NCBI GenBank assembly: GCA_910592205.1
Contig: CAJVPJ010000809.1
Location: forward strand, 1 to 16,303
Direction of reading: 5' to 3'
DNA: 16,303 nt
From: Paraglomus occultum
Taxonomy: Eukaryota > Glomeromycota > Glomeromycetes > Paraglomerales > Paraglomeraceae
The first letter of the stretch is position 1. The number at the start of each line of letters is the position of its first letter. Positions 1-8,450 of this stretch are shown here, piece by piece. Under the pieces are notes generated by a model. The model had not been told where the DNA came from, searched no databases, and saw nothing but the letters and a program-made list of their open reading frames with translations. The translations under genes and the position numbers were made by a program.

Positions 1-157
1 TGGTTCTCACGGCTCATTTTCTTCCAGTTGTTTTACTATGGCTTACAAAAAAATTGGTTTCTCGACAATGAGATAATGAATTCGTCTCTACTTTTTTTTC
101 ATTTGTTACATGAAAGCATGCGCATTTGATGGTTATTCCCAATTTTAGTTAAACTGA

Positions 158-805
158 TGCAATCTCGAGTTAGAGAGTCACACGCAAAACTTTTCAGCAC
201 CCCCACGTACATTAGGCATAAGAGCAACTATCTATCTAGATCTTTGTCAGTACAACAAAGCACTGGATGACATTATTATAGTATTAAAAATCCAATCAAA
301 TGGATCTCTTTATAAACAGCTGTCTTCTCTGTTTAATCAATTAAAAACACAACACTATCAGAATCAAGACTTACTATTAAATTTTAAAGGACATCAAATT
401 GGAAAAGTTGGAGCCATGGTTTTAACAAAATTTTTAAAATTAAATTTCTCTCTGACTTCTTTGAATCTCTGTTATAATCAAATTGGAGCAACAGGAGCAA
501 CAGCTTTAGCAAAGGCTTTAGAATCAAATTCCTCTCTGACTTTTTTGAATCTCAATGATAATCAAATTAAAGATACAGGAGCAACAGCTTTGGCAAAGGC
601 TTTAGAATCAAATTCCTCTCTGACTTCTTTGAATCTCAATAACAATCAAATTGGAGATATAGGAGCAACAGCTTTGGCAAAGGCTCTAGAATCAAATTCC
701 TCTCTGACTTCTTTGGATCTCCATTGGAATCAAATTGGAGATACAGGAGCAACAGCTTTGGCAAAGGCTTTAGAATCAAATCCTTCTGTTACTCTTTTAT
801 ATTAA
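158..805 (+). CDS. TPR-LRR (ribonuclease-inhibitor-type) repeat protein, 3' exon, 5'-partial
   Basis: The frame is open from 158 to a TAA at 803-805. The first in-frame ATG is at 416, but readable protein begins well before it. Codons from about 206 give RTLGIRATIYLDLCQYNKAL and then DDIIIVLKIQSNG, which fits one tetratricopeptide repeat (alanine and tyrosine positions, Y-x-x-A-L-x-D, L-K-I). A likely acceptor, TTTTCAG, ends at 197, so an exon starting at 198 and fed by an upstream exon is the best model; earlier exons lie in the first 200 bases or outside the window. From 416 on come four to five leucine-rich repeats of 28 residues with the pattern LTSLNLxxNQIGxxGATALAKALESNSS, the RNI type. 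Such repeats form a curved scaffold that binds proteins. Mixed TPR-LRR proteins are, as I recall, common in expanded families of Mucoromycota. The partner is unknown. It could instead be a truncated family member or pseudogene, since no start is visible. Confidence 0.65.
   Translation, partial: CNLELESHTQNFSAPPRTLGIRATIYLDLCQYNKALDDIIIVLKIQSNGSLYKQLSSLFNQLKTQHYQNQDLLLNFKGHQIGKVGAMVLTKFLKLNFSLTSLNLCYNQIGATGATALAKALESNSSLTFLNLNDNQIKDTGATALAKALESNSSLTSLNLNNNQIGDIGATALAKALESNSSLTSLDLHWNQIGDTGATALAKALESNPSVTLLY
451..786 (+). repeat. 84-bp tandem repeat, four units, coding LRRs
   Basis: The word TCTGACTTCT (or TCTGACTTTT) recurs at 451, 535, 619 and 703, an exact 84-bp period, and the units between are nearly identical in DNA, not only in protein. 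GCAACAGCTTTGGCAAAGGC and GAATCAAATTCCTCTCTGAC occur in almost every unit. Each unit encodes one 28-residue LRR, so units can be gained or lost in frame. Confidence 0.9.
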
Positions 806-2576
806 ATTAATTATACTCAATTTTTAGAAGCTACTCTTCATTTTTTCAGAGAATAAGAGTAGAGGGGATGCAGTCTTTCATAAGTTATAATTCTTGAAGT
901 ACACAGAAGTGATTTAATAGTAAATTATGTTTTTTTTCTGTTCAGGAGGAGATGGTAAGATAGTTGGCATGTCATATTCAAGTCATTCATTATTATTACT
1001 ACTTGCTACAGATAGTCTACTAAATGTAAATGAATGTGTAACAACAATTTAAATAAAATTAAAAAGCTTTCCTTGATTTAAGACTCATTTGTGTACTAGT
1101 GCTAGTGAATTTTTTACAGTATAAGCAGAAGCACTGTATGTGTTAGTATAACTCATAGGTATTATTTATTATTATGTTATATGTTACTCAAAAATCATGT
1201 ACTAGTACAGTAATTGTCTTTTTTTGCCATCACTAATATGTTACATAATACCGTCAAAATGGTCAAATGTTCAAAAAAAACAGTATTTAATTTGTAAACA
1301 TTCGTTAGAAATGATACTGATTGAATATGAACTTGACGTTATTAACTTTACAAAAATATGTTAATGTAATAGTCACTCAAACCGACCCTTTTACTTTCAC
1401 ATTATAGATTTGAAGCGTGCATAACTTTTGAATATATAGAATACCTTGAGACATATTCAACATGGCCGGCATGTATTTTCTCTCGTATTAGTATTGACGC
1501 TGCTTATTTCTGTACATCGGACCGCCCTTTTTGCCCGTCGTTTAGCACATTTTTCAACACGTATGAAACTACGTGAGGCAGAAAAAATAAGACGACAGGT
1601 GTGTAATCGATTGGACGTAGAGACACATTAAATCAAATCCAGATATGGTATAAAAGACTTGGGGGTAATTTATGCAATGATAATCAATCCCACACAAAAG
1701 TTACCATAAAAGTTTTTTGTCGATCGCTACCTTGCACTATTACGATATTCATCAAAATTGGTAGGGGGCCAAGAAGGTATTCGTAATAAGACTGGGGAGG
1801 TATGCTGGGCCACATGAGAGAACGCTAATCCATAATTTGACTACACACAAACCATGATCTTATTCGCATCAGGTTTCCCTCTCGATCATTCTCGCTTGCG
1901 GCGTGTTACACAAACAAGTGCGCACTTAAATTTTAATTTGGGTATCACATATTCGGATGTACAGTATGCACGATTTATTGTCGTTTATGGAGGGAGATGT
2001 TTGTTCACGCTCCATGTTGATTGAACGCTCTTTGAAAGCAATTCCATTCAATAATAGAACTGGAGCGATGATACGATGTAACAATTGTCATAAATAACGG
2101 CTGTCTGATATGTTGTTATACGTAAAGATTAAACAATTCTTGTACGCTGTTATGCCACATAGGGATGCATCAACGATTTCGAGATATCCCGGAGAAGATA
2201 AGTAGTCGGCTTAGCGCTTATCAAACATGAATGTAAATAAATGTTATCTTTCGTGCTTAAAAAAAAGCGTCATAACAATTGAATATGTCCAAATTCTTGC
2301 AAAAGTAGTTCAACAACAATAATAATGACGTTATTGTTAACCAATATTAATCGTGGCAATCCCCACCAAAATAATATTCTTACGCATTTTGGTTTTCCAA
2401 CATCTTTGATCTAAAAGATTAGATAGAGAAAAATGCGCCGCCTTTTCCCGTCTCGTGTGAACTTATCAAATTCTCAGTGGTACATAGTCTGCACACCAGA
2501 AAATGTACCCAATACCTGAAATCTGTGTGGCGTCATGTTTTAGAGATCAAAAAGATCAGATCATCGTTTGAAAGTG
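806..2576. other. AT-rich spacer between the LRR gene and malate dehydrogenase
   Basis: I see no recognisable gene here. An AATAAA at 1052-1057 lies about 250 bp past the LRR stop and could be its polyadenylation signal. A stretch at 1446-1631 (+) is open for 61 codons, is less AT-rich than its surroundings, and ends with a charged helical stretch (MKLREAEKIRRQVCNRLD). It starts without an ATG and matches nothing I know; it may be a gene relic. No transposon ends were found. Confidence 0.5.
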
Positions 2577-2578
2577 CA

Positions 2579-2586
2579 TATATATA
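2579..2586 (+). promoter_or_regulatory. probable TATA element of the malate dehydrogenase gene
   Basis: TATATATA lies 72 bp before the ATG and is followed by a pyrimidine-rich leader (CTTTCACTCTGGTTCTTTCTC) typical of fungal transcription start regions. The leader has an in-frame TGA at 2604-2606. Confidence 0.4.
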
Positions 2587-2657
2587 TTCTATATTACGAC
2601 TCTTGAATCCTTTCACTCTGGTTCTTTCTCACAACAACTGGAACAACAGAATTCGCA

Positions 2658-4128
2658 ATGGTAAAAGTAGCAGTCCTCGGCGCTTCAGGCGGTATCGGTC
2701 AACCACTCTCGCTCCTACTTAAGCAGAATCATTCCGTTACCAGCTTGGCTTTGTATGATATTGTAAACACTCCCGGCGTTGCGGCAGACTTGAGTCATAT
2801 TAACACACCAGCGGTCGTTACGGGCTATTTGCCAGCTAATAATGGTCTAGAGCAGGCTGTGACTGGGGCTCATGTTATTGTGATTCCTGCCGGGCTTCCT
2901 AGAAAGCCTGGCATGACAAGAGATGATTTATTCAAGGTAAATGATGCGGAAAACAAGTAGCAAGATTACGAGATTCTGAATGTTATGCAATCTCTTTTGC
3001 TCGTTCGTTGAGACTTTCAAACATCCGAATAACACATGTTTCAATGTACTGACATGACTGGGTGGTGATTGCCTCTCACTTTCATTTCAAACAGAAAAAC
3101 GCCGACATTGTCCGTGGATTGGCAACCGCAATCGCTCAATTTGCACCGCAAGCTTTTATACTCATTATTTCCAACCCTGTAAACTCTACAGTACCGATTG
3201 TCGCCGAAGTGCTGAAGCAACGCGGGGTGTTTGATCCCAAACGTCTTTTTGGAGTTACTACTCTTGACATTGTTCGTGCATCGACATTCACAGCACAGAT
3301 TTCTGGCGCTTTTTCAAGTGATGTCACAGTCCCCGTCATTGGCGGTCACAGTGGAGTGACAATTATTCCTCTCTTGTCGAAGATTACGCCCAAGTACGAA
3401 TTTAATCATGACCAGATTGTTGCCTTGACAAAGAGGATTCAGTTTGGTATGTTATGATGAATAGCGAGTGAGACATTATGTGGTTGATTGAGAGAATTTC
3501 AGTGAAATGGGGGATTTGGTTATTGATGACATACGAGATTTGTTACGAATTTTATAGCCCCGTACTTTACTACACATTTCTACTACAATAGGTGGTGACG
3601 AAGTCGTGAAAGCAAAGGATGGTGCTGGATCTGCTACATTATCGATGGCGCACGCTGGAGCCCGATTTGCAAATGCCATCTTGGATGCCACTGTAAAAGG
3701 TGTTGATGGTATTGTGACGCCGGCTTACGTTTATCTTGGAGCCTTTAACGGCGCCAACGAACTCAAGGCGACTGTTGGCGGTTTGGATTATTTCTCTTCC
3801 AACGTTGAATTGGGGGTAAGTTTATTCGTGATCATTGCTAATTGATAACTGGCAGCCTGTTTATTATTGACGTTTTGAATTCGAGATTTTTTGTCGCTCT
3901 GAGTGAATCATATCATTATTTTTTTGTTAATTATCTCTTTTTATTTACATTCATTGGTCGCATTCTCTTTTAACATTATTTTCTTATCTACAGCCTAACG
4001 GCATCAACAAGATACAGAAATTAGAATTATCGGCATACGAGCAAGAACTTCTTCAGGCGGCTATTCCTGAACTCCAGAAGAGCATTGCTAAAGGTGTTAC
4101 ATTCGTTGAGGAAGCGTCTAAGCTGTAA
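2658..4128 (+). CDS. malate dehydrogenase, NAD-dependent, peroxisomal (C-terminal SKL)
   Basis: Catalyses malate + NAD = oxaloacetate + NADH. Exons 2658-2936, 3095-3446, 3592-3815 and 3994-4128 join in phase to 329 residues. Introns are 158, 145 and 178 nt with donors GTAAAT, GTATGT, GTAAGT and acceptors CAG, TAG, CAG. Residues 8-14 (GASGGIG) form the NAD-binding glycine loop. Arg82 and Arg88 lie in the mobile substrate loop ([11 protein letters not shown]). [10 protein letters not shown] (118-127) and [12 protein letters not shown] (147-158, with Asp151 and Arg154) are the active-site signature, and His178 in GGHSG is the catalytic base. Length is normal for the family. There is no mitochondrial presequence: an in-frame TGA at 2604-2606 with no ATG before 2658 excludes one. 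The last three residues, SKL, are a classical PTS1, so this is the counterpart of yeast Mdh3, which serves the glyoxylate cycle and NADH export during fatty-acid oxidation. A possible alternative intron at the stop codon is listed separately. Confidence 0.96.
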
Positions 4129-4229
4129 AGTATCCTACAATCTCTTGCTGCTGCTAATGCTAGCAGTTACTATTTCAAAATTTTTTTCTGCATTTTTATC
4201 ACGTCCTTATTTACACTCTTTTTATGCAG
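4125..4229 (+). other. candidate alternative 3' intron that would mask the SKL signal
   Basis: The last sense codon and stop (CTG TAA) contain GTAAAG starting at 4125, a fair donor beside the gene's other donors. An acceptor with a pyrimidine tract (TTTACACTCTTTTTATGCAG) ends at 4229, and a branch-like GCTAATG lies at about 4153-4159. Removing these 105 nt would change the end from SKL-stop to SKLT-stop. This is a reading of splice signals only; no transcript evidence is available. Confidence 0.3.
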
Positions 4230-4323
4230 AACATGAACCAAAAATGTTAAAAAATTGGGCAAGGTAACACAAATGTAAAATAATTCAAAAAAAAAAAAGA
4301 TTTCTTTCAAGATTTATTTTTTA

Positions 4324-4329
4324 AATAAA
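4324..4329 (+). terminator. possible polyadenylation signal of malate dehydrogenase
   Basis: AATAAA about 195 bp past the stop, after a run of A at 4288-4299. It is the clearest signal in the 500-bp convergent gap (4129-4628), which holds no other gene. Confidence 0.35.
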
Positions 4330-4536
4330 AAAACGAGTTTCAAGTGTATGTTAATATGAACAACAGTATTCGCGTGTTATTGTTATTGCTTTTTCTCGTG
4401 GATTTGATTTAATGTATTGGATCGATGATTGCATTCTGAATGAGCTTTTTTATAATAGTCGCACTGCCCGATGAAACAGATACAAACTTGCATGCAAAAA
4501 CAGACGACTTGAAATTGCACACGAAATGCGTTACGC

Positions 4537-4542
4537 TTTATT
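4537..4542 (-). terminator. possible polyadenylation signal of the secreted-protein gene
   Basis: TTTATT on the plus strand reads AATAAA on the minus strand, about 87 bp past the stop of the 4629-5039 gene. Confidence 0.35.
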
Positions 4543-4628
4543 AAGTAACATGACTAAATATTATAAATGAAAATGACTAAAATTATTTTGCGTCCATATT
4601 ATTATAACATAGAATTAAATGTCTCTTT

Positions 4629-5039
4629 TTAACAGTGTGCTGGTGGACTGTTTGGATTAAAGTCAACATGGAAGTTGACGCTAGGGAATTCACATTCAGT
4701 ACCGCTAGAGGTCTTTGCCTTCAGCACAAAGTGATAGTCGCCAGAAACATGATTAGCCTCCACATTAAACAAACCGGTATCGATCGTTCCTGGTCCCAAC
4801 GATCCGCTCCATTGTGTCTTGGTGAATGCCCCACCGGAAGTATAGAGGTCGACTTCATGGACACTCGTAACGGAACTAGCTCCGAAATCGTAAGACACAG
4901 AGTAACATTGGCCTTCGGTCCAGACGAGTCCTGACGCCGTTGGCGATGTGATGCGGAAACCATCACACCCGTCGGCGGGGGCGGAGAGGGTAGTGTATGC
5001 CAATGCAGAGAGGATGACGAAAACAAGTACGAGCTTCAT
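4629..5039 (-). CDS. small secreted protein with a Kre9/Knh1-like domain
   Basis: An intronless gene for 136 residues. Residues 1-20 (MKLVLVFVILSALAYTTLSA) are a textbook signal peptide with likely cleavage after Ala20. The mature part begins near Cys25 and carries ITSPTASGLVWTEGQCYSVSYD (about 30-51), the N-terminal motif of the Kre9/Knh1 and Ser-Thr-rich GPI-anchored wall-protein family, an immunoglobulin-like beta sandwich. The later pattern (DTGLFNVEANHVSGDYHFVLKA) also fits that fold. Four cysteines (25, 45, 116, 136) could form two disulphides. No GPI signal or Ser/Thr-rich tail follows, so the protein is probably soluble in the secretory pathway or wall. The frame stays open upstream to an ATG at 5144, but that start would bury the signal peptide 35 residues inside, so 5039 is preferred. 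The fold assignment is from motif memory; a role in beta-glucan assembly or as an effector is inference. Confidence 0.82.
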   Translation of the reverse strand: MKLVLVFVILSALAYTTLSAPADGCDGFRITSPTASGLVWTEGQCYSVSYDFGASSVTSVHEVDLYTSGGAFTKTQWSGSLGPGTIDTGLFNVEANHVSGDYHFVLKAKTSSGTECEFPSVNFHVDFNPNSPPAHC

Positions 5040-5195
5040 TGCGAAAGAAAAAACTATGATATTATTCGATCGGTTGATATTTGTTTTTGATCGTGAGAGA
5101 TATATGTTGTTTTTTTTTTTGGAGCCTTGTAACAAAACGAGCAAAAAGAGATGAACGCCTGGCTGACTGAGGTCTTGGAAAGCGACTTGGCTCTC

Positions 5196-5203
5196 TTTTT
5201 ATA
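5196..5203 (-). promoter_or_regulatory. TATA box of the secreted-protein gene
   Basis: Read on the minus strand the site is TATAAAAA within GATATAAAAAGAGAG, about 160 bp before the ATG. A T/A-rich leader with a 12-bp T run at 5109-5120 (plus strand) follows. Confidence 0.5.
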
Positions 5204-5320
5204 TCTTTGAATTCAAGGTCTGTCATGAACGTCGCGCTTACTATAAAAAGTCATATGCAAGAAAAATATCAGGAATAAAAATAACCGTCAAAAGACGTGA
5301 ATACAGTACCTCCAGGGTGT

Positions 5321-5395
5321 AGTAACAATAAAGCACCTCGGGGCGCGATTTTGCTAACTGCGAATGGATACTGGTCCGTTCGCTTTATTGGTACT
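5321..5395. repeat. inverted repeat with nested inner stem
   Basis: Arms AGTAACAATAAAGC (5321-5334) and GCTTTATTGGTACT (5382-5395) pair in 13 of 14 positions around a 47-nt loop. The loop contains a second stem, CGAATGG (5361-5367) with CCGTTCG (5376-5382), paired with one U-G wobble in RNA and sharing one base with the outer arm. It lies about 120 bp upstream of the TATA box of the secreted-protein gene. Confidence 0.6.
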
Positions 5396-6667
5396 TCATC
5401 ATGTATCTCGTAATAACGATACGTTGAGAATTTCCCCTAAGAATAGCTCGGGAGAATATCTATAAGACATATATGTCTTTTAGCCGGATCTACATTTCCC
5501 CTCAAATATTCGATTACCATATTTCTATGGAGATATCTGCCATGACGAAACTGAGCGTAGCGATCCTGCTAAAAGCAGAAGATCTACCGAGCAGATGACA
5601 TTCTATTAATATTGCATGTATTAATCCAAATTTGGCAAGTCACTATACAATAATAGTATAATAGGATGTATTATGCTCCCGATTTAATATAATTTCAACC
5701 TTTGGGATTTGCTGTTTATTTTTATGTATTAGATATTAATAATACTCAATGTAACGATTCGATATGACAAAAGGTATTGTGAAATCACGACAGCAGAATT
5801 ATTTATAGTAAACGACCTTGTTTTGAACGACTTTCCATTTATTACTAGTTCCACGTACGGTAGTGGTGCTCATTTCGTAAGCTTAGCTACAACTCTAAAT
5901 ATAACTGTATTGGGCTGCTGTCGTATTCTTGATATTTTTAGGCTTAATTAGACTAAAAATTGCAAGGAATATTAAACAAACAAAGACATTATTAACACGC
6001 AGCGTAAAATCAATAGGATTGATAGCTGATGGCGATCACAATTCGTTATAAACGTAAATTAACGAATAAGACTATACGTATACTGGGTTACATAACGCTG
6101 AGCGTAATTTGTTTTGTGGTTTTTACCTTGCATTGTTCTATTTTTAGCGCACAATTTATCTAAGAAATGGCGTGAGAAGTCAATAAAGTTGTGCTCTTTA
6201 TTGGTCAGAAGACGTCTACCGACGTAAGAATTAACGATACTTTTACAAGATAAGGTTAAACGCGCTTCTCATTTAACCAATATTTGTCTGTGGAGTAGCA
6301 TGGCAGCAACATCTGCACAAATCGGCGGATGTTGCAACTTATGCAATAAACGAAGGTGTAGTATTAAATATATGAGTTGAGACAGAAGAAAGATCAAGTA
6401 TCTTTTCAACTTAGATCTTTCGGTAAAAATTATCCAATAAGAATTAAATACAAAATTTTCCATGTTTATTGTCTTTTTAGTAAGTATTTTACGCATGTAA
6501 ACATAATGCGCTGTCGCGCCAATAGATTACATAAAATAATAAGACATAACGATAAAATGAGAACTAAAACAATGTGCATATTTTACCAATAATTATTAGT
6601 CGTAAATTGACGTATTAGTATGTTGTATTCAAATCTTAATATTTGGTTCAAAATCTATAAATAAACA

Positions 6668-6687
6668 ACTACGAGATATCTCGTAGT
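6668..6687. repeat. perfect 20-bp palindrome
   Basis: ACTACGAGATATCTCGTAGT is identical to its own reverse complement. It sits alone in gene-poor DNA. Confidence 0.9.
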
Positions 6688-7561
6688 AAATGATTAGCAA
6701 GTTTAAATCAATATAGTTTGGACACGTGTTGATTTCTTTACGCATCTTTAATTTAATAGTGTTTACACGCTTATCTAGGATTCGTGTGTTTCGTACAAGC
6801 TAACCATTATGGGATAACATGCTTACATTGAACTATGAGTATTTCTGTCTAGAAATAAATGAACGTTCTCAGCGTATGATAATTCTTACTCGTCCCGTAT
6901 ATTTAACGGAACAATTTTATTCTTGTTTTATATTGTGTTTATTGGTGTATTTAAAAAGTAATGTTTGTTTTTTTTAACGTAAAAAAATTTTTTATCAAAA
7001 TTTATAATCTTATAGTCTATTAAATTTAATATAACTAAAATTGGAATAATCATAAAATACGCATGCTTTTATGTAACAAGAGGCAAATTTATTATCTCAT
7101 TGTCGAAAAACCGTAAGGACCAACAATACTTTATTTTCGCTTCTTGAGGAAATTACAAAAATACGACTCAAATCTACTAAATGTAGAAGGAAAACAAGCA
7201 TTGTCTATTAACACATTAGACACTGCATTATTGCTACGTTCACAGAATAGATAAAGACTAGACTCGTTCTGGATAGCCTCGCAAATAAGTGCTGTCAGAA
7301 AAAAGTCAAGAATTTTGTTGGTAATAAACCTACACATTTTTATTAAATATTAGCCAACGAAAATCGGCATTTCTCTTGAAAAACTTTCCTACATTTTGCA
7401 TAATGAGCTGAGCCTCTAGAAAAAAAGGTAAAGAACAACTGCACGCATCATCATGACAATGCAAAGCAGCGAATATTTTCACAACAAACGAGCAAAACCT
7501 TTTCTCTACTTGCCATACAGTCCAAACCGTTTTCCTCATTATCTTTTCTTACGCCTCTAAT

Positions 7562-7711
7562 ATGAAAGAAAAAAGATTTGACAAGATCGAAATGTGTGGC
7601 AAGGCTGTTCAGGTAATTGTTGAAACCAACTCAAAAGCTGATTATAAGAAATCTTTCCAGAATTGGCAGAATGTTGTATGGATGTTAATGGAGAGTACTT
7701 TGAGGGAATGA
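7562..7711 (+). CDS. hypothetical small ORF, 49 aa
   Basis: An ATG-started ORF in AT-rich DNA with a protein-like, charged composition (begins MKEKRFDKIEMCGKAVQVIV, later NWQNVVWMLMESTLRE). I recognise no family. CAG before GTAATT at 7613 and TTTCCAG at 7660 could bound a 48-nt in-frame intron, which is shorter than any confirmed intron here. It may be chance. Confidence 0.2.
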   Translation: MKEKRFDKIEMCGKAVQVIVETNSKADYKKSFQNWQNVVWMLMESTLRE

Positions 7712-8450
7712 AAATAAAGGTTCCCGCGCAAAATTATTGGATTAATTATAAAATGACATAGCATTGTTAAATTGGGTCAGAGATTTCATTGCATACGTCA
7801 GCGTATAAACTTTCAAAACAGATTCGATGACTACCAAATAAAGTACGAAACGCAATTTTAATCATAAAATATTAACAAGCTTGAACGCAAACTATTACGC
7901 AATACGCGGCATTATCGATGCTCCTCACACTCTGTTTGTAATCCTCAAACAAATGATTGTTCTGTCCCCTGGCAATAAATAGTCATGGGGAATGTCTCCA
8001 ACACAGAATGTAGCGATTAAAATGTTTGATCACAACAAGTGCACTGAGACTTGGCGCTTGCATTTAGGAGTATATAGAAATCACGCATTATAGGAATATT
8101 ATGAATTCACATGAATTAATAATATACGGAATAATTTCGGTAAACACACTCACATGACAAAAATTCGGCGAATTGATTTTGCACCATATTGAGAGCGTGC
8201 GTTTTCAGACTTGGACTGACTGCGAGTGTATAACACTGCCACGTACAGAATAGGATGTATTAATCGCATGAGTCTAATGTCATCTTGTTTGCTTGTTCTG
8301 CAGAACCCAATTTCTTTTTTCGAGCTATGTAATGTCTTTTCCCCTTTACCGATCTTACTCCAAAAAAGGATATACTTTTTTGGGAGGCTTTGTTTGCCGT
8401 CACACTTTACACAAGGTTTATATCTTCTTGTCTTTTCGATATTTGCCTCC

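Larger units (their letters stand above)
5210..8450. other. long gene-poor, AT-rich region
   Basis: About 3.2 kb without a gene I can recognise. It holds several palindromes (5321-5395, 5464-5479, 5562-5584, 6306-6335, 6668-6687), a very AT-rich block near 6957-7060, and a 49-codon ORF at 7562-7711. Two minus-strand ORFs at 7131-7337 and 7330-7539 have no recognisable motifs and overlap in different frames. No tRNA A/B boxes were found; the nearest B-box-like word (GGTTCAAAATC near 6646) does not fit. Confidence 0.5.

Noticed and set aside
4635-5154. Plus- and other-frame ORFs over the secreted-protein gene (4635-4934, 4721-5026, 4948-5154)
   Set aside because: They are antisense or frame-shifted shadows of the 4629-5039 gene, which has a clear signal peptide and domain motif.
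5562-5584. Hairpin CTGCT-AAA-AGCAG flanked by GATC
   Set aside because: A stem of five pairs plus four is within chance expectation for this length of sequence.
6640-6660. tRNA-like B box (GGTTCAAAATC)
   Set aside because: Does not match the B-box consensus at its 3' end and no A box or cloverleaf is present.
7131-7539. Two minus-strand ORFs of about 68 codons
   Set aside because: No recognisable motif, overlapping ends in different frames, and no convincing splice that joins them.
8226-8450. N-terminal extension of the Mss4-family protein
   Set aside because: The upstream part is hydrophobic and unlike the family; the ATG at 8451 gives a normal length and good context.
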